Assembly (NCBI RefSeq): GCF_001679325.1
Contig: NZ_LZMX01000030.1
Strand: one strand, 5' to 3'
Source: Haemophilus_D parainfluenzae_AD
GTDB lineage: Bacteria > Pseudomonadota > Gammaproteobacteria > Enterobacterales > Pasteurellaceae
Length of the DNA stretch: 64,000 bases
Shown here: positions 16,297-24,557 of the stretch, piece by piece
How positions within the stretch are numbered: the first letter of the stretch is position 1
Layout of the letters: every line of letters starts with the position of its first letter
Notes under the pieces: model-generated
Database searches by the model: none
Told to the model about the DNA's origin: nothing
What the model saw: only the letters and a program-made list of their open reading frames with translations
Translations under genes and position numbers: made by a program

Positions 16297-17190
16297 TTAT
16301 TTACTGTCTGAAGCCTCTTTCTCACCTTTTTGATGAATTTCACGCAATGCTTTTGCCACAATTTGAATGGCTTCACCACTACTAATTCCTTGTGCCATTA
16401 ATTCCTGAATTTGCTCTACTGCTTTTTGTTGCTGTTCGTGGGTTAAATTAATATCTAACATGATTTCTTCTCGTTCAATAGACCAATTAAATAATTCCAT
16501 CACTTTCATCCATTGTTCATCTAAATTAGCTTTAATTTCTATTTTTTTTAAATCAACCGGATGCTCAAAAATAAGTATATCTGCGTGTAAAAATAAACGC
16601 TGACAGCCTGAATGTTCCGTCAATGCACGATTTTGATGTAAATCCCCATATTGTGTATCCCCTAAAATAGGATGAAAGATATGTTTCATGTGACGTCGTA
16701 ACTGATGTTTTCTGCCTGTTTGGGGAATTAACTTAACTAAAGAGTATCTTGTTGTTTGATAACGTCCTACTGCATAAGGCATTTCCACAATGTTTAAGCC
16801 CTCATAATCCGTCACTGCCTCTTGAGGGGCTTTATCTTCCTGGGCAAACTTATCTGCAATCTTATCTAATTGGATTTTAAGAGGATAATCAATCTGCCCT
16901 TTTCCTTGCAAATACCCTCGCACAATCGCTAAATAAGATTTTTGCACCGTTTTCTGTTCAAATTGCTGACACATTAAATTCGCCATTTCACTATTTAAAG
17001 CAAACAGCAAAACACCTGATGTGGGGCGATCTAATCGATGAATCGGAAAAACATGTTGCCCGATTTGATCACGTAAGGTTTGCATCACAAACTGCGTTTC
17101 ATGAGCATCTAGCCAACTACGATGTACCAACATACCCGCAGGTTTATTGACGGCGACAAGATATTCATCTTGATATAAAATTTCTAACAT
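16297..17190 (-). CDS. truC: TruC tRNA pseudouridine-65 synthase fused to a UPF0181 (YoaH) domain
   Basis: 297 residues in one frame. Residues 1-243 are TruC, which converts U65 of some tRNAs to pseudouridine: HRLDRPTSGVLLFA carries the catalytic Asp (about residue 54), and PQTGRKHQLRRHMKH is the conserved RsuA/RluA motif. Residues 244-297 match the small UPF0181/YoaH family (LTHEQQQKAVEQIQELMAQG, then SSGEAIQIVA), which in other bacteria is a separate protein. The junction is EREEI-MLDINL: the Met at 16461 is where YoaH would start on its own, and there is no stop between. The product could be a fusion, with possible internal initiation giving free YoaH. It starts directly after the yqcC stop. 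Confidence 0.9.
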   Translation of the reverse strand: MLEILYQDEYLVAVNKPAGMLVHRSWLDAHETQFVMQTLRDQIGQHVFPIHRLDRPTSGVLLFALNSEMANLMCQQFEQKTVQKSYLAIVRGYLQGKGQIDYPLKIQLDKIADKFAQEDKAPQEAVTDYEGLNIVEMPYAVGRYQTTRYSLVKLIPQTGRKHQLRRHMKHIFHPILGDTQYGDLHQNRALTEHSGCQRLFLHADILIFEHPVDLKKIEIKANLDEQWMKVMELFNWSIEREEIMLDINLTHEQQQKAVEQIQELMAQGISSGEAIQIVAKALREIHQKGEKEASDSK

Positions 17191-17511
17191 TTATTGATTT
17201 TGTAATAAGGCTTCTAATTCACGTAACGGTGTTAATAATTCAACTAAAAAATCTTCTTCTGCTTCTTTAAACGCTTCCTCTAAATAAGGAGACACCGCAA
17301 TTTTTGAGGGTAACTCAGCGCCACTTTCAAGTAAGGCAAACATTCTTGGAATAAAAATCCATTGTAACCATTCTTCTGGTGACATGGTATCAATGGCAAA
17401 AGGCTCTTCACTTAAAAAAGCGTCTTGTGAGGGCGGAACCGCTTGCCATAAATCAAGTTTTTGCATGGCGAGTTGTAATTGTTGAAGATGAAGTTTTGTT
17501 TGATTACGCAT
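17191..17511 (-). CDS. yqcC: YqcC-family protein (DUF446)
   Basis: 106 residues, all-helical and acidic. It matches YqcC: LDLWQAVPPSQDAFLSEEPFAIDTM, then PEEWLQWIFIPRM. YqcC is regularly found directly upstream of truC, as here, where the genes abut with no gap. Function is unknown; a link to tRNA modification is inferred only from the operon. Confidence 0.87.
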   Translation of the reverse strand: MRNQTKLHLQQLQLAMQKLDLWQAVPPSQDAFLSEEPFAIDTMSPEEWLQWIFIPRMFALLESGAELPSKIAVSPYLEEAFKEAEEDFLVELLTPLRELEALLQNQ

Positions 17512-17581
17512 AATTTTTCCTATTTATAAACAAGCGGCGTATTCTACGAGCATCAATTCACACTGTAAAGTGCGGTCAATT

Positions 17582-17851
17582 TTAGCGATGAATAATCGAA
17601 AAGTCAGAATAGCGTTTATCTTCAATATTATCGACTAAGACCTGTTCAACAGTTGCGGTTCTTGGCCCGACTTTTAACCAATCATAAAAGTATTGCAGTT
17701 GGTCATCGTTGCCTTCCGCAATGATTTCGACACTTCCGTCTGTACAATTTCTTACCGTGCCTTTAATACCAATTTTCTCTGCTTCTTTCCACGTAAAATA
17801 GCGAAACCCGACACCTTGAACTCGACCATATACGACAAATCGTTTTGCCAT
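17582..17851 (-). CDS. acyP: Acylphosphatase
   Basis: 89 residues, typical for the family. Acylphosphatase hydrolyses carboxyl-phosphate bonds such as in carbamoyl or acetyl phosphate. The phosphate-binding loop and catalytic Arg are in GRVQGVGFRYFT (residues 8-19), and the catalytic Asn is in GTVRNCTDGSVEI (about residue 36). It ends 70 bp upstream of yqcC and is divergent from the CsgI-like gene. Confidence 0.94.
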   Translation of the reverse strand: MAKRFVVYGRVQGVGFRYFTWKEAEKIGIKGTVRNCTDGSVEIIAEGNDDQLQYFYDWLKVGPRTATVEQVLVDNIEDKRYSDFSIIHR

Positions 17852-17971
17852 GATTTGCTCCTTTGTTACAAAAATTTTTTAAAAATTAACCGCACTTTCC
17901 TATTCCCATTTTTTTAAATTTAGCATAGCATTACAAGCATCTAATTTCATTCAAAAATAAAAGGAGTAATT

Positions 17972-18631
17972 ATGAAATTATGTAAGTTTGCTTTAGGTGT
18001 TGTTGCCCTTGCAGTCAGTGCGAGTAGCTTAGCCGGCATGGTCACCACCTCATCAAACCTTGAGTTCCTTGCTATCAACGGCCAAAAAGCCAGCAAATCC
18101 CTTCTAAAAGAAAAAAAATCATTCAATGCTGAAGCTGACCAAACACAACAGGTTGTGGTACGTTTAGGTGAGATCGTCGGTACAGGTTCTAGCCAAGGAC
18201 TTTTTGAATCTAATCCTATTATTGTAACCTTCAAAGGTACGGCTGATGATGTTGTGGTATCTGCAGAAAAAATTCGTTCTCAAGAAGATGGCGAAAAATT
18301 TAATGCACAACCACAAATTACCGTTAAAACAAAATCAGGTAATGTGATTGATGCTAAAGTGGATACCTTAAAACAAGAAGGTTTATTCCCATCAGCGAAT
18401 ATTGTTAACGATCTTGCTGAGTATAATGCATCTAATGCACCAGCAGCGGTTTCAACTTTAGCTGCACCTGCAGTAGGTATGATGCCTGCAGCGTCATCAG
18501 AAAAAGCAGCGAAAGGCAAAGTCGTTGTACAAGGTGAAAATGTTGCTGAACAACAATTACAATACTGGTTCCAACAAGCCGATAAAGAAACCCAAACTCG
18601 TTTCTTAAACTGGGCGAAAAAACAAAAATAA
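17972..18631 (+). CDS. UPF0319 (YccT/CsgI-like) secreted protein
   Basis: 219 residues with a clear signal peptide (MKLCKFALGVVALAVSASSLA, cleavage expected near residue 22). The mature part matches the UPF0319/DUF2057 family: LEFLAINGQKASKSLL, then VVVRLGEIVG and SNPIIVTFKG. In E. coli YccT was renamed CsgI because it inhibits curli formation; no curli genes are in this window, so its role here is unclear. AAGGAG precedes the ATG. It is followed by a strong terminator and then YccS, a pairing also seen in H. influenzae. Confidence 0.82.
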   Translation: MKLCKFALGVVALAVSASSLAGMVTTSSNLEFLAINGQKASKSLLKEKKSFNAEADQTQQVVVRLGEIVGTGSSQGLFESNPIIVTFKGTADDVVVSAEKIRSQEDGEKFNAQPQITVKTKSGNVIDAKVDTLKQEGLFPSANIVNDLAEYNASNAPAAVSTLAAPAVGMMPAASSEKAAKGKVVVQGENVAEQQLQYWFQQADKETQTRFLNWAKKQK

Positions 18632-18658
18632 TCGTTTTTTAACCGCACTTTGATAAAG

Positions 18659-18686
18659 AAGTGAGCCTTCCCGCTCACTTTTTTAT
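18659..18686 (+). terminator. Terminator after the CsgI-like gene
   Basis: An 8-bp stem AAGTGAGC (18659-18666) pairs with 18673-18680 around CTTCCC and is followed by TTTT. Confidence 0.85.
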
Positions 18687-18728
18687 CATCCATTTTTTAG
18701 TCATTAAATAATAAGCAAGGATATCAAC

Positions 18729-20882
18729 ATGAATCAATGGCTTAATGCAAAAGTAATCGCTTCAATACCTATTTTTATTGCAGTGAATATCGCAGCGTTC
18801 GGCGTCTGGTTTTTTGATATTTCTACGCAATCCATGCCCTTAATTTTAGGGATTATTGCAGGCGGTTTAGTAGATTTAGATAATCGTCTTACCGGACGAT
18901 TAAAAAATATTTTTTACACATTAATTGCCTTTGCCATTTCAACCTTTATCGTTCAACTCAATATTGGTAAACCTATTCAATACGTATTGTTGATGACCAT
19001 CATCACCTTTTTATTTACGATGGTTGGTGCCGTGGGGGAACGTTATCGTACCATTGCGTTTGGTACGCTGGTGGTCGCCATTTATACCACCCTCACTTAT
19101 ATACCAGATAATTCTGCGAGCTGGTTTATCAATCCGGTGATGATTTTATTAGGCACTTTGCTCTACAGTGTAGTGACTATCATTGTTTATCTCTTTTTTC
19201 CAAACCGCCCAGTACAAGAAAGCGTGGCAAAAGCGTTTTGTGCCTTAGGCAATTATCTAGATGCAAAATCAGAATTTTTTGATCCTGATGAGATTGATGA
19301 AATTGAGAAAAAACACCTTAATTTTGCGATGAAAAACACCAATGTGGTGGAGGCTTTTAACCAAGCAAGAACAGCGCTTTTCTATCGCATTCGTGGACAA
19401 CATCGCCATGCACGCACACAACGCATGATCCGTTATTATTTTGCAGCACAAGACATTCATGAACGTGCAAATTCAACACATTTTGATTATCGACAAATTG
19501 CGGAACAGCTCAAAAATACGGACTTAATTTTCCGCATTCAGCGTTTGCTCGAATTACAAGCACAAGCATGTCATGATATTACGGCTTGTCTGCGTCAAAA
19601 TACGCCCTATCACTATAATATTCGCGTAGAAAAAGCATTGATGGGCACGATTCAATCCCTTGAGCTTTATAGCAAAGGACATACTAATCAAAACAATGTT
19701 TTGCTTGCCCTTCAAACACTTATTGATAATCTGCAAAGCATTAACTGGCAGTTACGTCAGCTTGAGCAAGAAACTACTGAAAATGAGCAAACTGGACAGA
19801 TCCATACTGAACAAATTACAGGATTAAAAAATATTCTTTCTGTTATCGGAAGTAATTTTACCTTTGAGTCACCACTTTTCCGTCATGCTATACGTTTGTC
19901 TATCGTGGTATTTTTGTGTTGCGCTATTGTTGAATTTTTCCAATTTAATTTGGGTTACTGGATTTTGCTTACCGCGGTCTTTGTTTGTCAACCAAACTAT
20001 TCCGCAACCAAAGTGCGGTTACGCCAGCGTATTATTGGTACGATTTTAGGGGTAATTATTGGCTCCTTATTGCCATATCTCAATCCAACATTAGAGATGA
20101 AACTTGGCTTAATGGTGGTGACCAGTACGTTCTTTTTCTTCTTCCGAAGTAATAATTACAGTTTCTCCACGTTCTTTATTACCTTGCAAGTATTGATCAG
20201 TTTCGATGTGATGGGATTTGACACACAATCAGCGCTCTTCCCTCGCCTCATTGATACCGTATTAGGTTCAGCCATTGCATGGTTTGCCGTTTCTTATTTA
20301 TGGCCGGATTGGAAATATCTGCAACTCGATAAAGTGAGCCGTCAAGCGATTCAAAGTGATGCGCAATATTTCTTACACATTATTAGCCAACTGCAATTTG
20401 GTAAAAGCGATAATTTAAAATACCGCATTGCACGCCGTAATGCCCATCAATATGCGGCAGCATTAAGTACGACGCTTTCCAACATGAACAACGAACCGAA
20501 AAAATATCAAGCGTATTTGCAGGAAGGTTTTGACTTATTAAAAATGAATTATTCCCTATTGAGCTATATTTCTGCTTTAGGGGCATATCGCAATAAAATG
20601 GCGCAATTACAACAAACTACCGAGTTTTTATCAGACTTTTATCCTGTGGCGAAAAAGGTTTTATATGCACTGGAAAATATTGAAAAGCTTCGTCCAGAAA
20701 TCTTTGAAAAGCTCCAAAATAGTATTGAACAGAGCTTAAAAAAAATTCAATGGGATGAAACACAAGCTAAAAACAATGCGGTCTTTGCGTTGCCATACCA
20801 ACAACTTAACTTGATTTCTCAATTGCTACCTCAGTTATATCGCTATTTCCAACATAGTCAGAAAGAACTGATTGCAAAATAA
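18729..20882 (+). CDS. yccS: YccS-type FUSC-family inner-membrane protein
   Basis: 717 residues. Two membrane blocks (about residues 10-150 and 385-520) are each followed by a soluble helical domain, the arrangement of YccS/YhfK and AaeB-like efflux proteins. Markers are the N-terminal GIIAGGLVDLDNRLTGRLKN and the second-block YWILLTAVFVCQPNYSATKVRLRQRIIGT. The family is thought to export organic acids or aromatic compounds, but the substrate of YccS is not known. It precedes the rnf operon, from which it is separated by a candidate promoter. Confidence 0.87.
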   Translation: MNQWLNAKVIASIPIFIAVNIAAFGVWFFDISTQSMPLILGIIAGGLVDLDNRLTGRLKNIFYTLIAFAISTFIVQLNIGKPIQYVLLMTIITFLFTMVGAVGERYRTIAFGTLVVAIYTTLTYIPDNSASWFINPVMILLGTLLYSVVTIIVYLFFPNRPVQESVAKAFCALGNYLDAKSEFFDPDEIDEIEKKHLNFAMKNTNVVEAFNQARTALFYRIRGQHRHARTQRMIRYYFAAQDIHERANSTHFDYRQIAEQLKNTDLIFRIQRLLELQAQACHDITACLRQNTPYHYNIRVEKALMGTIQSLELYSKGHTNQNNVLLALQTLIDNLQSINWQLRQLEQETTENEQTGQIHTEQITGLKNILSVIGSNFTFESPLFRHAIRLSIVVFLCCAIVEFFQFNLGYWILLTAVFVCQPNYSATKVRLRQRIIGTILGVIIGSLLPYLNPTLEMKLGLMVVTSTFFFFFRSNNYSFSTFFITLQVLISFDVMGFDTQSALFPRLIDTVLGSAIAWFAVSYLWPDWKYLQLDKVSRQAIQSDAQYFLHIISQLQFGKSDNLKYRIARRNAHQYAAALSTTLSNMNNEPKKYQAYLQEGFDLLKMNYSLLSYISALGAYRNKMAQLQQTTEFLSDFYPVAKKVLYALENIEKLRPEIFEKLQNSIEQSLKKIQWDETQAKNNAVFALPYQQLNLISQLLPQLYRYFQHSQKELIAK

Positions 20883-20916
20883 AGGAAAAACTGACCGCAC
20901 TACCCCGAATTTTTTA

Positions 20917-20945
20917 TTGTTCTCAATGCAATAAACAGGGATAAT
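20917..20945 (+). promoter_or_regulatory. Candidate promoter of the rnf operon
   Basis: TTGTTC (20917-20922), a 17-bp spacer and GATAAT (20940-20945) lie 33 bp before the rnfA ATG. A second TATAAT at 20963-20968 has no clear -35. The rnfA ATG has only a weak Shine-Dalgarno. Confidence 0.45.
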
Positions 20946-20977
20946 ACGCCTCTTATATAAAATATAATTTAGACGCA

Positions 20978-21556
20978 ATGACACATTACATTCTACTCAT
21001 TATCAGCACTGCATTAATTAATAACTTCGTTTTGGTCAAATTCTTAGGACTTTGTCCATTTATGGGTGTGTCCAAGAAGATTGAAACAGCAATTGGTATG
21101 GGACTTGCTACGACATTCGTATTAACCGTCGCATCATTGTGTTCTTATTTAGTCGATAATTATATTTTAATGCCGCTAAATGCTACATTTTTGCGCACTT
21201 TAGTTTTCATTTTGGTGATTGCCGTCGTGGTTCAATTTACTGAAATGGTAATCAATAAAACGAGCCCATCACTTTATCGCTTATTAGGGATTTTCTTACC
21301 ACTGATTACCACAAACTGTGCCGTACTCGGTGTGGCATTATTAAACGTCAATTTGGCACACAATTTAACCGAATCCGTCATTTATGGGTTTGGCGCCTCT
21401 TTAGGCTTTGCGCTGGTTTTAGTTTTATTTGCCGCATTGCGTGAACGCCTTGTTGCTGCAGATGTCCCTATTACGTTTCGTGGCTCGTCTATCGCATTAA
21501 TTACGGCCGGTTTGATGTCTCTCGCCTTTATGGGCTTCGCCGGATTAGTAAAATGA
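20978..21556 (+). CDS. rnfA: Rnf electron-transport complex subunit A
   Basis: 192 residues, six membrane segments, the usual length. RnfA and RnfE are inverted paralogues in the membrane that together bind an intramembrane iron-sulfur cluster; Cys residues are in VKFLGLCPFMGVS and LPLITTNCAVLG. The Rnf complex couples ferredoxin and NAD redox to ion movement; in E. coli (Rsx) it keeps SoxR reduced. It starts the rnfABCDGE-nth run. Its TGA overlaps the ATG of a 24-codon ORF that precedes rnfB. Confidence 0.96.
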   Translation: MTHYILLIISTALINNFVLVKFLGLCPFMGVSKKIETAIGMGLATTFVLTVASLCSYLVDNYILMPLNATFLRTLVFILVIAVVVQFTEMVINKTSPSLYRLLGIFLPLITTNCAVLGVALLNVNLAHNLTESVIYGFGASLGFALVLVLFAALRERLVAADVPITFRGSSIALITAGLMSLAFMGFAGLVK

Positions 21557-21627
21557 TTTATCTCTTGATGTTTATTACTGTAACAGTGATTTTTCTCGGA
21601 TTATTTTGGAATAACACTAAAAAATAA
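21553..21627 (+). CDS. 24-residue membrane peptide encoded between rnfA and rnfB
   Basis: An ATG at 21553 overlaps the rnfA stop (ATGA) and its own TAA overlaps the rnfB start (TAATG), so the 24 codons fill the rnfA-rnfB gap exactly. The product begins MIYLLMFITVTVIFLGLFW and ends NNTKK: one hydrophobic helix of about 18 residues with a positively charged tail, predicting C-terminus in the cytoplasm. rnfB itself has no good Shine-Dalgarno close to its ATG, so reading this ORF may be needed to start rnfB. It resembles in size and topology the single-helix accessory subunits of other membrane complexes (for example CydX, KdpF), but no such Rnf subunit is known to me. It may instead be only a coupling leader. 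Confidence 0.6.
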   Translation: MIYLLMFITVTVIFLGLFWNNTKK

Positions 21628-22211
21628 TGTTTATCTTAATTTCAGTAACCGCTCTCGCTTTAATTTTTGGTGCGATTTTAGGCTTTTCTTCGATTAAATT
21701 AAAAGTCGAAGCAGATCCCATCGTCGAAAAAATTGATGCCATCTTACCGCAAAGCCAATGTGGGCAATGTGGCTATCCTGGCTGTAAGCCTTATGCTGAA
21801 GCGATTGCTAATGGTGACGTTATCACAAAATGCGTGCCAGGTGGTCGTCCAACAGTCGTAAAAATTGCCGAAATCATGGGCGTTGATGTACCTGCAATGG
21901 ATGATGTCGCTGAACCTGAAGAAATGGTAGCCTTTATTGATGAAAATATGTGTATTGGCTGTACCAAATGCATTCAAGCCTGCCCTGTTGATGCCATTAT
22001 TGGTACAAATAAAGCCATGCATACTATTATTCCTGATCTCTGTACGGGCTGTGAACTTTGCGTAGCACCTTGTCCGACAGATTGTATTTCCATGATTAAA
22101 GTGAAAAAAGATATTGATAATTGGAACTGGAAATTTGATCCTAAATTAGTCATTCCGGTTGTAAATACCACAGAAATTGAGAAAAAATTAGTGGTTGGGG
22201 AGTCGGAATAA
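21627..22211 (+). CDS. rnfB: Rnf electron-transport complex subunit B
   Basis: 194 residues. One N-terminal membrane helix anchors a cytoplasmic part. A [4Fe-4S] Fes domain has Cys45, 48, 53 and 69 (CGQCGYPGC...KC), followed by two ferredoxin motifs CIGCTKCIQACP and CTGCELCVAPCP. It takes electrons between ferredoxin and the rest of Rnf. Its start overlaps the upstream 24-codon ORF and its stop lies one base before the rnfC ATG. Confidence 0.96.
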   Translation: MFILISVTALALIFGAILGFSSIKLKVEADPIVEKIDAILPQSQCGQCGYPGCKPYAEAIANGDVITKCVPGGRPTVVKIAEIMGVDVPAMDDVAEPEEMVAFIDENMCIGCTKCIQACPVDAIIGTNKAMHTIIPDLCTGCELCVAPCPTDCISMIKVKKDIDNWNWKFDPKLVIPVVNTTEIEKKLVVGESE

Positions 22212-22212
22212 T

Positions 22213-24543
22213 ATGGCTGATGTATTAACAAGATTTAAATCCGGCAAAATTTGGGATTTTAAAGGCGGTATTCATCCACCTGAAATGAAATCTCAATCAA
22301 ACCAATCCCCTATTCAGCAATCAGAACTGGCTAATGACTTTTATGTACCCATTAAACAGCATGCTGGTTCTGCGGGTAATGTATTAGTTAAAGAAGGCGA
22401 TTATGTCCTTAAAGGCCAACCTTTAACACAAGGTGATGGCTTAAGAACTTTGCCTGTTCATGCGCCAACTTCTGGTACCATAAAGTTTATCGAAAAACAT
22501 GTTGCACCCCATCCTTCTGGTTTAACCGAGGACATGATTCATATTCAAGCGGATGGCTTGGATAAATGGCGTGAGCAATTTCCACTTGAAGAGTTTTTCA
22601 CACAACCTGTCGAACAACTCATTGATCGTATTTATCAAGCAGGGGTTGCCGGCTTAGGTGGTGCGGTATTCCCAACTGCCGCCAAAATCCAATCGGCTGA
22701 AAAGAAAGTTAAACTCTTAATTATTAACGGCGCGGAATGCGAACCTTATATTACCTGTGATGACCGCTTAATGCGTGATTACACGGATGAAATGATCGAA
22801 GGAATTCGCATCTTACGTTATATCTTACGTCCTGAAAAAGTGGTGATTGCGGTTGAAGACAATAAACCTGAAGCAATTCAGGTTATTCAACAATCGCTGC
22901 ATGGTGCAAATGACATTGAATTGCGCGTTATTCCGACTAAATATCCATCGGGTGCAGCCAAACAGCTTATTTATTTGCTCACCGGCATGGAAGTGCCAAG
23001 CGGCGGACGTTCTTACGATATTGGCGTATTAATGCATAATGTCGGTACAGCTTTTGCGGTGAAAAGAGCGGTCATTGATGACGAACCGTTAATTGAGCGT
23101 GTCGTCACGCTGACTGGCGATAAAATTTCAGAGAAAGGCAATTACTGGGTTCGCTTAGGTACACCAGTTGACCATCTATTGGCACAAGTTGGCTATCAAT
23201 ATGACGAACGCTTCCCTGTTTTCGCAGGTGGACCGATGATGGGATTGCAACTTTCAGATCTCAACGCGCCCGTCACCAAATTGATTAACTGTCTATTGGC
23301 CCCAGATCATTTTGAATATGGTGAACCTGAACCGGAGCAATCTTGTATCCGCTGCTCTGCTTGTTCTGATGCTTGCCCAGTCAATTTAATGCCACAGCAA
23401 CTTTATTGGTATGCTCGCAGTGAAGATCACCAAAAATCTGAAGAATATTGCTTAAAAGATTGTATTGAATGTGGCGTGTGTGCTTATGTTTGCCCAAGCC
23501 ATATTCCGCTTATCCAATATTTCCGCCAAGAAAAAGCCAAAATTTGGGAAATTAAAGAAAAAGCGAAAAAAGCTGAAGAAGCTAAAATCCGCTTTGAAGC
23601 TAAACAAGCTCGTATGGAACGCGAAGAGCAAGAACGTAAAGCACGTTCACAACGTGCGGCAGAAGCTCGCCGTGAAGAACTTGCAAAACAAAAAGGTGAA
23701 GACCCAGTTAAAGCAGCGTTAGAACGCTTGAAAGCAAAACAAGCGGGTTCAGCAGACAATAAAGAAACGAAAACTATCGTATCTGAGAAAGGGAAAATAT
23801 TACCTGATAACCATGAACTCATGGAGCAACGTAAGGCTCGCCGTCTAGCTAAACAACAAGCGCAAGCAGGCACAAGCACAGTGACGGATACAACACCGTC
23901 ACAAACTGACGAAAAAGAGGCAAAGAAAGCAGCTGTTGCAGCTGCTCTAGCAAGAGCGAAAGCGAAAAAAGCGGCAGCTCAAGTTGAATCTACTGCGACA
24001 AATTCAATTGAAAGTGCGGTCGAAAAAACAGATGAAAACTCAACCGCACTTGATCCGAAAAAAGCCGCAGTAGCAGCTGCCATTGCAAGAGCCAAAGCCA
24101 AGAAAGCCGCGGCTCAAGGTGAAGCTGTTACGACAAATACAGCTGAAAGTGCAGTCGAAAAAACAGATGAAAATCCAACCGCACTTGATCCAAAAAAAGC
24201 GGCTGTAGCTGCAGCCATTGCAAGAGCGAAAGCGAAGAAAGCCGCCGCCCAAGGTGAAACTATTACGACAAATGAAACTGAAAGTGTGGTCGAAAAAACA
24301 GATGAAAATCCAACCGCACTTGATCCCAAAAAAGCGGCTGTAGCCGCTGCCATTGCAAGAGCCAAAGCAAAGAAAGCCGTGGCTCAAACTGAAATAGTTA
24401 CCACAAATGAAACTGAAAGTGCGGTAGAAAAAACAGATGAAAATCCAACCGCACTTGATCCGAAAAAAGCGGCTATTGCAGCAGCTATTGCCAAAGCCAA
24501 AGCCAAAAAAGCCGCCGCTGAAGCAGCCAAAGAAACAGAATAA
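22213..24543 (+). CDS. rnfC: Rnf electron-transport complex subunit C
   Basis: 776 residues from ATG 22213, directly after the rnfB stop; the frame to 22195 would overlap rnfB needlessly. RnfC is the peripheral NADH/flavin-side subunit: NQRA-like N-terminus (LKGQPLTQGDG, VHAPTSGTI), GLGGAVFPTAAK, GAECEPYITCDDRLMRD (nucleotide-binding Rossmann part), and two [4Fe-4S] motifs CIRCSACSDACPVN and CIECGVCAYVCPSH. The tail from about residue 440 is a long charged coiled-coil rich in Ala, Lys and Glu, ending in 135-bp DNA repeats (45 residues each). Each repeat encodes AIARAKAKKAAAQ then SAVEKTDENPTALDP. The tail length is expected to vary between strains. Confidence 0.95.
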   Translation: MADVLTRFKSGKIWDFKGGIHPPEMKSQSNQSPIQQSELANDFYVPIKQHAGSAGNVLVKEGDYVLKGQPLTQGDGLRTLPVHAPTSGTIKFIEKHVAPHPSGLTEDMIHIQADGLDKWREQFPLEEFFTQPVEQLIDRIYQAGVAGLGGAVFPTAAKIQSAEKKVKLLIINGAECEPYITCDDRLMRDYTDEMIEGIRILRYILRPEKVVIAVEDNKPEAIQVIQQSLHGANDIELRVIPTKYPSGAAKQLIYLLTGMEVPSGGRSYDIGVLMHNVGTAFAVKRAVIDDEPLIERVVTLTGDKISEKGNYWVRLGTPVDHLLAQVGYQYDERFPVFAGGPMMGLQLSDLNAPVTKLINCLLAPDHFEYGEPEPEQSCIRCSACSDACPVNLMPQQLYWYARSEDHQKSEEYCLKDCIECGVCAYVCPSHIPLIQYFRQEKAKIWEIKEKAKKAEEAKIRFEAKQARMEREEQERKARSQRAAEARREELAKQKGEDPVKAALERLKAKQAGSADNKETKTIVSEKGKILPDNHELMEQRKARRLAKQQAQAGTSTVTDTTPSQTDEKEAKKAAVAAALARAKAKKAAAQVESTATNSIESAVEKTDENSTALDPKKAAVAAAIARAKAKKAAAQGEAVTTNTAESAVEKTDENPTALDPKKAAVAAAIARAKAKKAAAQGETITTNETESVVEKTDENPTALDPKKAAVAAAIARAKAKKAVAQTEIVTTNETESAVEKTDENPTALDPKKAAIAAAIAKAKAKKAAAEAAKETE
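23927..24540 (+). repeat. 135-bp tandem repeats with paired uptake signals in rnfC
   Basis: The 3' end of rnfC is a tandem array with an exact 135-bp period: the marker GAAAGTG starts at 24010, 24145, 24280 and 24415. Five copies of the KKAAVAAA.ARAKAKKA part and four of the ESAVEKTDEN.TALDP part are present. Each unit carries an uptake signal in one orientation (AAGTGCGGT, perfect in units 1 and 4, one mismatch in 2 and 3) and a perfect ACCGCACTT about 30 bp further on. They can form small hairpins and are a likely site of copy-number change. Confidence 0.92.
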
Positions 24544-24557
24544 CGCAGGAAAAAATT

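Noticed and set aside
23917..24540. Regular repeat array as CRISPR or non-coding satellite
   Set aside because: The 135-bp units are in frame in rnfC and encode the Ala/Lys tail; no spacers and no cas genes.
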